From positions 19,450,606 through 19,514,605 of the forward strand of contig CAXKWD010000003.1 in assembly GCA_964059195.1 (NCBI GenBank): 64,000 nucleotides of DNA, written 5' to 3'. Source of the stretch: Ectobius pallidus. Lineage: Eukaryota; Arthropoda; Insecta; Blattodea; Ectobiidae. Both the position numbers and the translations under genes were made by a program. The notes under the pieces are model-generated. The model was not told the origin of the DNA. It made no database searches and worked only from the letters and a program-made list of their open reading frames with translations. This document shows positions 31,899-43,546 of this stretch, piece by piece. Each line of letters opens with the position of its first letter. The stretch's first letter is position 1.

Positions 31899-32318
31899 CA
31901 GTGGCGTACCAAGGGGGGTGCGAACGGGGCGGCCGCACCGGGCGCCGTAAAGAAGGGGGCGCCAAAATTGAAAAAGTATTTTTTTTAGTTTAAGGAAAAA
32001 GTATTTTTTTAGTTTAAGAAAAAATAATTTTTTCAGGCAAAATATAAGGTTTTATTGGTCAAATTTTCTTTATTACTTTATTAAATACTGCAGTAATGTT
32101 ATTTAGAAATGGAATAAACGTTTCGTTTTAAACTATTTATAGACAATACGAAATAGGTCGTGGGCGCCGAGCACACAGGAAAAGTATACGGTGTAATTTA
32201 GCAATTTTATATATTCTATAAACTCTGTTTAAATTAAACTCATTGAACCTTTTAGTGTTAGGGGGCGACTACCATCTAATTAGCCCTGGGCGCAAAGTAG
32301 CCTTGGTACGCCACTGAG
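31899..32318. mobile_element. hAT MITE, CAGTGGCGTACC family
   Basis: CAGTGGCGTACCAAGG at the left; CCTTGGTACGCCACTG at the right (perfect 16-bp TIR ending at 32316). ACTGCTCA / TCTGCTCA flank it (31891-31898, 32319-32326). X2 gives the empty site (AAACCACTGATCATAAAAAG near 38555). G+C-rich near the left end, AT-rich inside. Non-autonomous. Confidence 0.9.
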
Positions 32319-33275
32319 TCTGCTCATACAAATGGAAGAATGGAAGACACGGGTATTTAAATAATTGCAACATTCCGCATTGAATCACCACAAACACACA
32401 CACAGAGCTGTATCCTTGCTTCCCCTCTTCGTAATTGACATTGCCACGGAGGTAAGATCATATAATGCTCTCCCCGAACGGGACATCATTTCACACCTTA
32501 AATTTTTCCAACCCATCAACAATAGCGATATCCACCGAAACGATAGCTCTGACATGGCGCAGCCAATTCGTGTATCTGAATAATTACGTTGCATCCAACT
32601 TCAACATTGAAACGAAGAAACTGATAGCTTTTATACATTCTGACATTAATCGTTGAAAAGGCAGAATTAAGAATACTGCAGGAATTTAATTTAATTAACA
32701 TATTTAGTCTAAAAATAGTAATGTTTTCTTATATCTATATCAAATAAATCTGAAAAAGGTATTTTAATTTTAGTACTCGTAGATGAAGTCTCGCATTATG
32801 TACCTAACATGCAATGAGTTCGTTTAATCGGCAATCATATCCACAATACAGTTAATGTCCATATACAATTTTTGTAATCGATCTGCGAGTTAAATTCCAG
32901 ATCGATTCTTTATAAGCCCATTATGTTTTCAGTAGTTTGCTTGTCAATAGTAATTTTCAAAAGTTTTCTTTAATGAAATAACGTGGTCGGGTACAGTTCA
33001 GTTTATTCTAACAATCAGAAATAAATAACACAAAACTATAACTAAATTTTAAAATTTACAACTTGAGCAAAATGGAGAAGTTCTGACAACCTGTGGTGTA
33101 GATATAATTAAATACTCTTTAAATATAATAATGAAATAAAATAATATAATAATAAAATAAGATTTAACTTTTGAAATAAAATAGGCTTACTTAATATTGC
33201 TATTCTTTCCTCTCTCATAGTAGGAAGTCAACAATTCACTTATTGTTGTGGAATGCACTATACCTGTGTCATAAC

Positions 33276-33922
33276 TAGACCTGGGATTTTAAGGCAAATG
33301 CCTATTTTCTTCCTTATTAAATAACATGAAATTTTTTAAATATGTTGACGTTTCATGATATATAACTTACATTTATAGTGTTTTATAGTGCCCTAAAATG
33401 CCTATTTGGAACTTTAGAGCCTATTTTACTGTTTAAGTGCCTAAAATGCCTATTCTGTAAATTTCAAATAAAATACAACTTCTGTAATTTTTACAATCTT
33501 ATAAAGGACATCCCTCAATGAAAAGCAGAACAGCAGAGGTGGGTTTTTCACAGAAACTTGATTATTCCAAACAATTGTCGCTAAAGGAATGCTGACTGAC
33601 GGTCGAGGGGGAGGATTAAGGGGGAAGGACTACTGTGTCAAGTCACCAGTGAAAGAACATCTGTGTAAGTGAATAAAGTTTGTGATGACAAATTTTGCAG
33701 TTAATCCTGTTAACCACGTTTCTTGCAGTAAATAAAAAGACCATGTTACAGTTTAAGTGTATAGGCCTATTGTAATATTTTAAAGTCTATTTTCTATTTT
33801 TACACATTTTTAAAGCATATCTTTAGTGCCTATTTTATCTTTTAAAAGCCTATTTACTTGTTTTAAAAGCCTATTTTAGGTGCCTAAAACCAATATTTTT
33901 AGAGCCTAAAATCCCAGGTCTA
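33276..33922 (-). mobile_element. hAT MITE family M1, copy 3
   Basis: TAGACCTGGGATTTTAAGGC to GCCTAAAATCCCAGGTCTA, with a perfect duplication GTCATAAC (33268-33275, 33923-33930). X2 has the uninterrupted target (CTGTGTCATATCGCACAC near 39412). Opposite orientation to copies 1 and 2. A TAGGCCTA at 33762-33769 is absent from the matching positions of copy 1 and the 58-kb copy. Confidence 0.95.
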
Positions 33923-33944
33923 GTCATAACGGACACACTAAAAC

Positions 33945-34330
33945 CAATCCGATTGAGGTGACAGAGGTACCGGTAAGAGGTCTTGAGTTCAAATCTCAAA
34001 TCTTGTACCGGTAGTTGGTCTAGATGGCACAGTTAGTATCGTGCTAGCTTTCTGTGCACAAGGTTGCGGGTTCGATCCCGTTCCAGGTCGAAGGCATTTA
34101 TGTGTGCCCATGTGACACGCCCATGTCAGTAGGTTTACTGGCATGTAAAAGAACTCCTGCGGGACAAAATTCCGGCACACCGACGACGGTCACAGGCCTA
34201 AGTTGCAGTACATCCTCGCCGTTAAGTAACCATATACCAACCAATCAAATCTTGTAGCCGGCCAATTTGTTTTGGGTTTTTCATGGTTTTCTCATTCGCA
34301 AAGGCAAACATAGGACTTCTAGGACTCGTT
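33945..34330 (+). mobile_element. SINE-A in X1, split by SINE-B
   Basis: 33945-34007 and 34245-34330 together match 39430-39560 in X2: GAGGTCTTGAGTTCAAATCT (B-box region), CCGGCCAATTTG and GGTTTTTCATGGTTTTCTCA. The head is diverged relative to the 63-kb copy. Confidence 0.8.
34008..34244 (+). mobile_element. SINE-B nested in SINE-A
   Basis: tRNA-like head with A-box (TAGTTGGTCTAGATGGCACA) and B-box (GGTTCGATCCC), then the SINE-B body (AAAAGAACTCCTGCGGGACA) and a CCATATACCAACCAA-type tail. TCAAATCTTGTA is duplicated exactly (33996-34007, 34245-34256). X2 lacks it, so it inserted after X1 and X2 separated. Confidence 0.93.
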
Positions 34331-34515
34331 TACTTTATATAAATCTTTTCCACTGTATCACCCAATATCATAATCATTAAAACTTAATATTAGTCAAGAA
34401 GGCATCACCAAAGAACAGAAATAGATGCACACCATCGAATTATTGCAACCAGACATTCTAAGCAGGTGGTTTCACCTGTTTACAGTTACAGCATGCAATA
34501 TAGACGAAATAGTAG

Positions 34516-34552
34516 TAGTAATAATAATAATAATAATATTAATAATAATAAT

Positions 34553-34594
<42 letters not shown>
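34516..34594. repeat. (AAT)n microsatellite, X-homologous position
   Basis: The same place in X2 (42245-42288, with AAG units) and X4 (50640-50704) also holds an AAT-type tract, so the microsatellite predates the X duplication and has evolved separately in each copy. The isoleucine- and asparagine-rich frames here are artefacts. Confidence 0.9.
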
Positions 34595-34595
<1 letters not shown>

Positions 34596-34806
34596 GTTAT
34601 ATTAACAAAAAAGAAAATATTAGCCGTAGATGTACATTATTACCTTACTTTCATGAACAAATCTAAGTATTTAAAAATGAAAAATATTCACAAATTTTGT
34701 TATGTATACAATTTTAAATATTCCCACATAAAATAGCAATAATTAAATCGGGCCTAAGTCACATTTATATTGACATTATTTAATTAGCACTCTCTTTTAT
34801 GATTTA

Positions 34807-35411
34807 CTAGCATGTGCCCGCGGCTTCGCCCGCGATAATTATTTCAAAAATAAAAATAAAGAGCATAATAATTAAATCATTAGGCCTATATTTATTAACA
34901 CCTAAATCACGTGGACTACATGTCACGACTAGATAGCGTCGCCTGGTAAAAGCTATCTCAGATTCGAGTTCCTTGGTCTAGAAAACCCCTGTATAGTGAG
35001 TTTCGTCCAAATAAAACAATGTTTGATCATATTAGGGCTTACAACATTCAAGCGATCACGAAAGTTCAATTTCCAAGGTATGACAAAAATAGACAAAGCC
35101 AACTGTAATTGTCAAACTTCCATTTAATTTAATTCCAAACCCATCTGAAACCCACTGGCAACAATATGTTTTAATGTCAAATGTGATTCGGATTCGATAA
35201 TTCTGTGTAAGAAGTGTTCTCAAAAACATTTTATTTTTGGCATTTAAAATCAGAATTTTTCAAAATCCTTTCTTAGTGAGCACCTACATTATGAAACGAA
35301 GGTACTGTCAAAATTCCAAGTCTCTACCTGTTATAGTTTAGGCTCTACGTTGATTCCTGTCAGTCAGTCAGTCAGTCAGTCAGGACAAATCCTTTAATAT
35401 ATATAGAGAGA
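34807..35411 (-). mobile_element. Helitron (non-autonomous), boundaries proven by empty site
   Basis: On the minus strand it starts TCTCTATATATATTAAAGGA and ends with hairpin CGCGGGCGAAGCCGCGGG, then CACATGCTAG. It sits between A and T without a target duplication, as Helitrons do. X2 (43640-43655) has the exact empty site: GATTTA joins TTTTCTT. Its 5' half matches 37389-38257, but its 3' hairpin is of the other family (36466, 42829, 60869). 605 bp, no Rep/helicase coding. Confidence 0.95.
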
Positions 35412-36465
35412 TTTTCTTGAACTAGGAAATCTAAATCTACTGAATAGTCGTATCAATTATTTATTCAGTTAATATATATATAAGAAGAATATTAAGTAAT
35501 ATAAAATATTCTACCTAAGTATAAGCTCCCTAGATCTATTTAACTTGGAGGATCTACATTAATTTTGGAATGGTACAAGCCGGTTTGTTTCGTCTACCTA
35601 AGAACTGCAATAATACAAATCTTAACACGCATATGTGAGAAAGCTTGTGCAACATGTTTTGCACCGTTTATTTAGAAATTAGCTAAGAGTAACAAATTTA
35701 TATAGGCTATTATTGTACGCATCCTATTAACTAAATGTGTACGCCTTTCTGGCCGTATGGCTACTGAATTTAGAAATATCGAATCCTGCGTCTCTTCTGC
35801 ACAGGTATCCTCACAGGATATAAAGGCCTTCCTTTAAGCTTTCAGTTTCAATCAGATCACCTCTATAGTGTAATTAATGTATTTATAACACAGGACAAAT
35901 ATCTCTGCCGGTGTCATGTTTGCGAACTTTTTTCCTCAACAGGGATGACATCGCATTGTGCACTAAATATCAGTCGCCTATAACCTAATGACATAACGTG
36001 CTGCGGACAGCATCATTAAGTGTTAGTATACGTAACTCATGGGATCAGTAGCTCCACCTCAGGATTAAAAGTAGCCAATACTGCAAGTATTTCTAAAACA
36101 CGGGACATTTCTGTGAACGACATTCTGTCACAGATGGTACTTTCCTCCTCTCAGTCCCTGCAAGAACATATATGCAGACATCGAAAGCAGTGCTTTTTGC
36201 CCAGCGGCATTCGTAAATGTCCTGAGTTATATATGGATGTGATCTAAACTTGAATTTCTATGACTGTAACTTAATAAGACATCTATAAATTTGATAGAAA
36301 TAAGTACCGGTACTTTAAATTCGTGATATATTAATACAGACGCATAGTCAAGGAGTTTAAACAGATAATTTCTAATAATATGTTCTTCAAACAAAAGTAG
36401 TAGAGAGAGAATAGTTTTCGAAGCTCTTCCCCATCCAATTATACCATACATCATAATGTAAAAGA

Positions 36466-37027
36466 TTAGAAGATGCCCGCGGCTTCGGCCACGATAATTA
36501 ATTGAAAAAATAAAAATTAATAGTATAATTATTATTAAAGCATTATATTTATTAACACATGCACGCGAATAATTCATAATCTAAACCATTAATAATTAAT
36601 GAAACAGCTAAATTTCCGTCTTTAGAGTACATTCCACGATTAGAAAGCGCCGCCTGGGAAACCGATCTGAGATTCGATTATGCAGTTCCAAAGCGACTGA
36701 TAATACGTATTGTTTCTCAACTGTTTGTTGACAGATGAATATGGTGAATTTTATTTGATAAATTCAGTGTAATTTTCAGAAATTATATAATTTTTCAAGG
36801 GAAGAAGTTATTTTGTTTGGACTTTTTTGTCCGCGATACTGCCCGCGGCTTCGCCCGCCATTATTAATTGACTCCAGGATTTTTAATAATTTTACATTGG
36901 CAGTGTATTAAAAATGTTTGTGGTTCAGAGGTATGAAAATTGTACTCGCCGAGTATGCCCGATGTCTCACGAAGTGAGCGAGGGTGTGAGCACGCTATTT
37001 AGGGCCGTTGAATTGTATAAGAGTAGA
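36466..37027 (-). mobile_element. Helitron family H2, copy 1 (shortened)
   Basis: On the minus strand: TCTACTCTTATACAATTCAA at the 5' end; terminal hairpin region near GTGGCCGAAGCCGCGGGC, then TCTTCTAA (CTAA fits the CTRR rule). A flanks the 5' side and T the 3' side. 562 bp; it lacks part of the middle found in the other H2 copies. A second, internal hairpin end (GGCGGGCGAAGCCGCGGGCA) is at about 36840-36862. Confidence 0.85.
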
Positions 37028-37388
37028 TAAGTACATGGTCCTTAAATCGTGTATTTAGAATTGAACGAAGAACAACAAATTTATATACCGGGATTGTTCT
37101 GCTCATCCTATTAACTAAATATGTAATTTGTTTGTCACACCTTAAATGTTAAATGATCACAATACATAAACATTTGACTTTACATGAGTCAGGAATGGCG
37201 GGCCTGCACATCTTCTTAGAATTAGAACTGTTAGTTGAAGTATGAATTTTTAAACTTAAATCAGTTTAGTCTAAGTTGATTTAATCCAATAAATAAAAAT
37301 GAAAATTTAAAAAAAATATATACCGGTACTAAAAAGTAATAATACTTATATCTAGAAGCTAATAAAAAGTAATGGTCTTTATAGTGAA
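37028..37388. repeat. Short X-related fragment between Helitrons
   Basis: ACAAATTTATATACC...CATCCTATTAACTAAAT (37075-37130) matches 35690-35745 in X1 and 43915-43970 in X2. The rest is unassigned. Confidence 0.55.
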
Positions 37389-38257
37389 CTAGCTTAAAAG
37401 ACCCGGCGTCGCCCGGGTTTTGTATTTTGTAATTGGAAATTAACTTATGAAGGATTTTCAATTTTAAATTCTAGGTCCTTATATAGGCATTTATAATTTG
37501 AAATAGGAAGAACGACTTATTACACTCAAACTATTCCCTCAGAAAACGCTTGATATAGTTTTTTATGGCTCATAGAGGATCTAGAATTTTGCATCCCATC
37601 GCTTGTACAGTGCACAGCAAGCCTGGTAGAGGTTTAAATAAGAAGAAACAGAAATTCCTGTAATATAAAATTGTAATATCGAGGCGGGAAATTTCCCACT
37701 CTTATGTTACCATAAAGCCGTTTTGGAGATGAAATTAAACAGAAAGCATTATCACTTTCATACTTTTCTCTCCAAAAACCTGCGATATAATATAATAATA
37801 TACAGATTACCATACCTCGTTTTGTTTTCTCTATGTCCAGGGTAGAGAAAGTTATGTGATTCCATTATTTTAGTGGATTTCATTCTGTAATATTTATTTA
37901 TAACATGAATTATTTTGATAACTTCTCTTATTTGTCAAAAGTGCATTTCAATTGTTTTTTCCAAGCCCACCTGATACCATTTGGCAACAATATATTCTGT
38001 GATTTGGAATTGATAATTCTATGTAAAAAGGGATTAAGTATTTTCAACAACATTTAATTTTTGGCATTTAGAATAAGAATTTTTCAAAATCCTTTCTTAG
38101 TGAGCACCTACATTATGAAACGAAGGTACTGTCAAAATTCCAAGTCCCTACCTGTTATAGTTTAGGCTGTACGTTGATTCCTGTCATTCAGTCAATCAGT
38201 CAGTCAGTCATTCATTCATTCAGTCAGTCAGGACAAAGCCTTTTATATATAGAGAGA
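37389..38257 (-). mobile_element. Helitron family H1, copy 1
   Basis: On the minus strand: TCTCTCTATATATAAAAGGC at the 5' end, body including the GTCAGTCAG tract, and 3' end AACCCGGGCGACGCCGGGTC, then TTTTAAGCTAG. It is flanked by A and T. The hairpin has a 5-bp stem (CCCGG/CCGGG). 869 bp, no Rep/helicase. The same family, in opposite orientation, is at 40983-41873. Confidence 0.93.
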
Positions 38258-39124
38258 TAAAGGCTTCTCAGGAAACAGCTAGGTATGCAGAGCTATTGTC
38301 TCCGACGTTTCAGAAGCCCACGTTGCCTCCATCCTCAGGGATAGAGTAGGCCTATGCTTGAGGATGGAAGGAGCGTGCGCCTCTGAAACGTCAGAGACAA
38401 TAGATCTTCAAATTTGGCTGTCAAACCGAGAAACATTTATTCATTATGCTACCCCAGGAAAATCTGAAATCACACATTATCTTTATAGTGTGCCGAGATA
38501 TTTTCAAAAGGAAGAACGGAAGGTAACATTCCAATTTTTAAAAATAAAAACAAACCACTGATCATAAAAAGGAAGACTCGGGTGTTTAAATAATTGCAAC
38601 ATTCCACATTCAATCACCACATCTCCTTCTCTTCGTAATTGTAACTACCACGGAGATAAGATCATCTAATGCTCTACCCGAACAGGGAATCGAACAGAGG
38701 ACTAATCATTGCACACCTTAAATTTCTTTCCCATCAAAAAAATTAGCATTATCCATCGAAAAGATCCCATAACATAACGCGCCAATTCGTGTGACTGAAT
38801 ACTAACTTTGCTTCCGACATTGCAACGAAGAAACCGATCTCTTTTATACGTTCTGATATTAATCGTTGAAAAGACAGAAACAAAAATTCAGCATGAATTG
38901 AATCCAATTAACATGTTTTGTCTAAAAATAGTAAAGTTTTTTTCTATCTGTATTCAATAAATCTTGAAATTTATACTTTATTTTCAGAACTCGTAGGTGA
39001 AGTCTCGCATTCTTTACGTAACATGCTATGAGTTTGTTTAATCGGTGGACTATCTGATGAAGTATACAGCTAATTTTTAAATTTTTGTAATCGATCTGCG
39101 AGTTATACTCCAGATCGATTCGTT

Positions 39125-39310
39125 ATCGTGTCACATATTCAGAAAACACCTAACCCAAATACAAAATTTTGTTTCAAACGATTTTCCATTCTGGAGCTAA
39201 ACTGTTCACGTGAAACACACTCGCAAATAGTATTTCTGGATTCTCGGGGCCTCAAAACGTATATTTTTGTTAAAAAATCAACTTCCAATTTGGAGGTCGG
39301 TGTAACATCA
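39125..39310 (+). repeat. R5 fragment inside X2
   Basis: CACCTAACCCAAATACAAAA, GATTTTCCATTCTGGAGCTA and TCTGGATTCTCGGGGCCTCA match 47705-47910, the 3' part of R5. X1 lacks this block, so it is an insertion or an X1 deletion. The 69-codon frame here is not shared by the other copy. Confidence 0.75.
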
Positions 39311-39429
39311 CTAAGCATAACTTTTGAAATAAGATAATAATTATATTATTTTCTTTCCCATAGTAGGAAGAAAAGTACAATTAACTTATTGTTATGAGAT
39401 GCACTATACCTGTGTCATATCGCACACAC

Positions 39430-39600
39430 TAAACCCAATCCGATTGAGGTGTCAGAGGCACCGATAAGAGGTCTTGAGTTCAAATCTCAAATATTGTAAC
39501 CGGACAATTTGATTTGGGGTTTTCATGGTTTTCTCATTCGCAAAGTCAGACATCGGACTAGTAGGAATTGCTTACCTTACAGAACTCTTTGCCACTGTAT
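39430..39600 (+). mobile_element. SINE-A in X2 (uninterrupted)
   Basis: Matches 33945-34330 without the SINE-B insertion, supplying its empty site (CAAATCTCAAATATTGTAAC). Includes GGTTTTCATGGTTTTCTCAT. Confidence 0.8.
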
Positions 39601-39702
39601 CACCCAATATCATAATCAGGGCTCGGATTCTGATGCCCTAAAATTGTGTGAAAAATGATCTATAAAATGACCCTAAATTTTAAAGAAAATCACTTAATAA
39701 TT

Positions 39703-40766
39703 GAATCGGTCATTTAAGAAAGGGCTCAATGACATTTTTTTCCAAAATGAATGTTATGAGGTAAATGGATTCACCAGGGGTAGATGCATGATTCTGTCAA
39801 AGAAAGACTCAATTCCACCTACTAAAGTTAGTTCTACAGCAGCTTGAATAAACCATTCAGTTTAGAAATGCCTCAACTCCAGGAATGGAGTCCTTTCAAT
39901 ACTGAACCTTTCTGATACCTAGCAGTAAATGTAAGACTTATGGTCATTGTTCCTTGATTTTGGTTTAATCAATAGATGTATCTATAAGCTAGATAGAATT
40001 CTTCCTATCAGGGAATATGTACAAATCATTGTCAACTCAGGAAAACAAGGAAAATTTACAGTTTTATTGGTATTGGCTGATGACTTTCTACAAGTCTCAA
40101 CATAGTGACAAAATTATTGCAAAAAGACTGAAACCTAAGTTTTTTAATGAATGTCAGTATGATTCAATGAACCCAGTACAAATTTGTGCTTCAACATACA
40201 TTAGGGATATATATCAGCCACACCTCAGATGTGAAATATCTGCAATATCAATTGTGAAACTTCCTGAAAAGTGTGCTTATGAAAATAATGTTCCCATTTT
40301 CACCAAGCAAGATTTGTCAAAACTAATGTGTTATAACGTATACCAGAAGAACATAAGCATTTCTATGTAGATATGTAGATTTTACACTTACTGAATGTTT
40401 TCATTGATGTAGGACTGTATTTAGTATTCAAGATATTAAGTTTTTCATACATCATATTTTAATGCTACATAAATCAATCATAATAGTTGATTTTATTTTA
40501 TAACTGTGTTTTTGCACAATTTCAATGTAAAGTGTGTGAGATATACTTTTGAAAGGGCTCAATTCCATTACTTTCAATTACTATAATGCATCATGTAAGC
40601 AAATTGTATTTCCATTTCACATGTAGAGATCTTAAAAACACCTATAATAAGACATTGCATATGCAAGAATTTACTAACTGTCAATGTTTCTGTAAATAAA
40701 CAGTTTTTTCTTTCTCCTGAAAAATGATATTTTCTGTCATTAAGCCCTTTCTTAAATGACCGATTC
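39703..40766. mobile_element. TIR element with a protein-coding remnant, nested in hAT A
   Basis: GAATCGGTCATTTAAGAAAG continues GGCTCAATGACA, and is inverted at the right end (TCATTAAGCCCTTTCTTAAATGACCGATTC in two adjoining blocks); the TIR is ~30 bp with few mismatches. AATT lies on each side (39699-39702, 40767-40770). The other hAT-A copies (48220-48235, 27500-27515) show an uninterrupted TAATTATAAAGAATGA, so boundaries are firm. 1064 bp. Superfamily not recognised. Confidence 0.88.
40017..40376 (+). pseudogene. Transposase-like C-terminal remnant, family unknown
   Basis: An open frame from ATG at 40017 gives 117 codons, with phrases such as KIIAKRLKPKFFNECQYDSM and LPEKCAYENNVPIFTKQDLS. 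Near the end, shifting frame by one base yields IPEEHKHFYVDM and a stop, a proline-tyrosine type ending I associate with C-termini of insect DDE-type transposases. So the visible frame is probably frameshifted near 40335, and the first part of the protein is missing. No catalytic triad can be placed. The nested position inside TIRs supports an element-encoded protein; a host gene is unlikely. Identity is inference. Confidence 0.5.
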
Positions 40767-40982
40767 AATTACAAAGAATGACCTAAAAACTCATATTTTA
40801 TTTATAAAAATTATTGTTATGCACACTAAGATTTGTACATACATCTAAAAACTGTAAAAGTAGAAAGGATATCTAAGTCTAAAAGCTTTGTTCTTGATTG
40901 GAACATTTGAGAAGAAAAATAAGAACATTATTTTTAAAGCAGATTCTACAAGAATGTTGCATTATAGTAACCTAGTCATTTA

Positions 40983-41873
40983 TCTCTATATATATAAAAG
41001 GCTTTGTCCTGACTGACTGAATGACAGGAATCAACGTACAGCCTAAACTATAACAGGTAGAGACTTGGAATTTTGACAGTACCTTCGTTTCATAATGTAG
41101 GTGCTCACTAAGAAAGGATTTTGAAAAATTCAGATTCTAAATGCCAAAAATCAAATGTTTTTGAGAATACTTAATCCCTTCTTACACAGAATTATCGAAT
41201 CCGAATCACATTTGACATTAAAACATATTGTTACCAGCGGGCCTTGGAAAAAAAATGAAAGTAGAATAAATTTGACAAATGAGAGAAACAAATGAGAGAA
41301 CTATCAATATCCACGAAAATAATGCAGTCACATAACTTTCTTTACCCTGGACATAGAGAAAACAATACGAGATATGGTAATATATATATTATTATATCAC
41401 AGAATGAAATTCACGAAAATAATGCAGTCACATTACTTCCTCTAGCCTGGAAATAGAGAAAACAATACGAGGTAAGGTAATATGTTTTGGGAAGAGATGT
41501 ATGAAAGTGATATTGTAATTCTGTTTAATTTCATTCCGAAAACGGTTTTATGGTAACATGACAGTGAGAAACAAAATTTTCAGCCACGATAATACAATTT
41601 TATGTTACCGGAATTTCGGTTTCTTCTTATTAGAACCCCTCCCGGGCTTACTGTGTACTGTACAAGCGATGGGATGCAAAATTCTACATATAGCCATAAA
41701 AGCTATTTCAAACATTTTCTTAGGGGATAGTTTGAGTGTGATAAGTCGTTTTTTCTACTTCAAATTATAAATACCTATATAAGGACCTAGAATTTATAAA
41801 TCTAAAGTCCTTCATAAGTTAATTTCCAATTACAAAATAAGAAACCCGGGCGACGCCGGGCCTTTTAAGCTAG
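40983..41873 (+). mobile_element. Helitron family H1, copy 2
   Basis: Starts TCTCTATATATATAAAAGGC after A and ends AACCCGGGCGACGCCGGGCC, TTTTAAGCTAG before T. Same family as 37389-38257 with good colinearity (TGACTGACTG tract, CTATAACAGGTAGAGACTTG, CACGAAAATAATGCAGTCAC repeated twice near 41315 and 41412). 891 bp, non-autonomous. It is inserted in hAT family A; compared with 48440-48550, part of the host element is missing next to it. Confidence 0.95.
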
Positions 41874-42244
41874 TTTAAAGTAAATGCATAAAAATGACAA
41901 AATAAGGACGCAAATGGCACGAAAATGACATAATAATGACGGAAAAGTTAAACAAATGCCCTAAAAATATAAAATTCCATGAAATGACATAAAATGACCT
42001 AATAAAAATGCATTTCTATAATCTAGAGGCCATGGTTAAGATTTATGTACAAGTTGGCAATGTCTAGGCAGCATCAATAAAAAGATGACATGTCATTGGA
42101 ATCCGGGCCCTGATCATAGGCTAATCATTAAAACTTAATATCTGTCAAGAAGGCATCACCAAACAATAGAATGAATTATTGCAAGATCCTATTGGTACAA
42201 CCAAACATTGTAATCCGGTAAAGCACGCTATATAAACGAAATAT

Positions 42245-42288
42245 TAATAATAATAATAATAATAAGAAGAAGAAGAAGAAGAAGAATT
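42245..42288. repeat. (AAT)n(AAG)n microsatellite in X2
   Basis: Homologous position to 34516-34594 and 50640-50704, with a switch from AAT to AAG units. Confidence 0.85.
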
Positions 42289-42365
42289 ATAATAACTTAA
42301 TAATCATAATCATAGTAATGGTATTACCAATTATAAAAATAGTAGGCTTAAATGTAGATTACTAG

Positions 42366-42756
42366 CAGGGCCGTAGCAAGATTTTTCTGCGCCCTTGGCG
42401 TGTTTGACAAATCTGCGCCCTCCAATACTGGGGGGTCTGAACAATTTTTTTTAAATTTCTGTAAAATTGTTTATTATTTTAATATAAAAGCACTGTTATT
42501 ATCAAAGAAAACCTAAATCTAAATTTGAAGATGAAATAGGCTAAGTGTTGGACTTTCAAGGTACTAAAACCTTATTTTCAGACGATTAAACTACTTAAAA
42601 AAATAATTAAATCATAAAATATAGAATTTTTATTGCTTGATAGGCTAAATTGCACCAGTCTAAAAAAGGTGGTATTTTTCTTTGTTAATTTTGCGCCCTC
42701 TTTGTACCTGCGCCCTTAGCGGGGGCCCATCTCGCCAACGCCTAACTACGGCCCTG
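42366..42756. mobile_element. hAT MITE, CAGGGCCGTAG family
   Basis: CAGGGCCGTAGCAAG and CTACGGCCCTG are inverted ends. ATTACTAG is duplicated exactly (42358-42365, 42757-42764). GCGCCCT words recur near both ends. 391 bp; X1 lacks it near 34635. Non-autonomous. Confidence 0.93.
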
Positions 42757-42828
42757 ATTACTAGCATATATTTTCTTGAATAAATCTAGGTATTTAAAAA
42801 TGAAAAATACATTGCGTTATGTATACAA

Positions 42829-43546
42829 CTAGGAGGTGCCCGTGGCTTCGCCACGATAATTCTTTTAAACATTAAAAATTAAGAGTATAATAATTATTAA
42901 AGCATTATATTTATTAACACTTGCACGCGAATCATTCATAAACTAAGCTATTAATAATTAATGAAACAGCTAAAATTCCTGCTTTAGAGTACATTCCACG
43001 ACATCAAAGCGCCCCCTGGGAAAACTATATCAGAATCGATTATGCAGTTCCAAAGAACCTGTGAACACATAATACGTATTGTTTCTCAGCTGTTTATTGA
43101 CATGAATATGATGTGAATTTTATTTGATCAATTCAGTGTAATTTTCAGAAATTATATAATGTTTCAAGGGAAGGAGAGCTTTGTTTGGATTTTTATTGTC
43201 CTCGATACTTTCAGGGTTAAACTATCAGTATATTAAAGCTGGTGCCCGCGGCTTCACCCGCCATTATTAATTGACTCCAGGATTTTTAAGAAATTTACAC
43301 TGGCATTATATTAAAAATGTTTGTGGTTCAGAGCTATGAAAATTGTAAGTAAACATAAAATTAGAATATTTGTTCATTGTGTTCATTTCACTTAGGACTT
43401 ATGTAATAAAGAAACGGTTTTACTAATTTTGTAGTTGTCATGAAAGTTCACTCTGCGAGAGACGAACATCGCCGAGTATACCCGATGTCTCACGAAGCGG
43501 GCGAGCAAGCACGCTATTTAGGGCCGTTGAATTGTATAAGAGTAGA
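42829..43546 (-). mobile_element. Helitron family H2, copy 2, with empty site
   Basis: On the minus strand: TCTACTCTTATACAATTCAA at the 5' end; 3' hairpin CGTGGCGAAGCCACGGGCAC, then CTCCTAG. Flanked by A and T. X1 at 34705-34725 has the exact junction (GTATACAA joins TTTTAAATATTC). Nearly identical to 60869-61591. A second hairpin end typical of a 3' terminus lies internally (about 43238-43262). 718 bp, no Rep/helicase. Confidence 0.96.

Larger units (their letters stand above)
31610..36395 (+). repeat. Large duplicated segment X, copy X1
   Basis: Colinear with 38350-45180 (X2) once transposons are removed. Shared anchors include TTTATTCATTATGCTAC (31717 and 38440), the TAATCGATCTGCGAGTTA palindrome (32876, 39097, also 45618), SINE-A, the AAT microsatellite and TTAAGTGTTAGTATACGTAA (36016 and 44243). 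After subtracting insertions each copy is about 3.2 kb. X1 carries its own insertions: hAT (31899), hAT M1 (33276), SINE-B (34008) and a Helitron (34807). No gene was recognised in X; the 75-codon frame at 36020 is not kept open in X2. Confidence 0.85.
39617..42112. mobile_element. hAT family A element with two nested insertions
   Basis: The left end CAGGGCTCGGATTCTGATG and the inverted right end CAGGGCCCGGATTCCAATGA are paired. ATCATAAT precedes and ATCATAGG follows, and X1 (34364-34372) has the uninterrupted ATCATAATCATT. The body is rich in AAATGAC words in both halves. Insertions at 39703-40766 and 40983-41873 account for most of its length; related copies are at 48139 and 27421. No transposase of its own is visible. 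Confidence 0.85.

Noticed and set aside
36020..36247. 75-codon frame as a gene within segment X
   Set aside because: The homologous stretches at 44245 and 44800 are interrupted, so there is no sign of selection on the protein.
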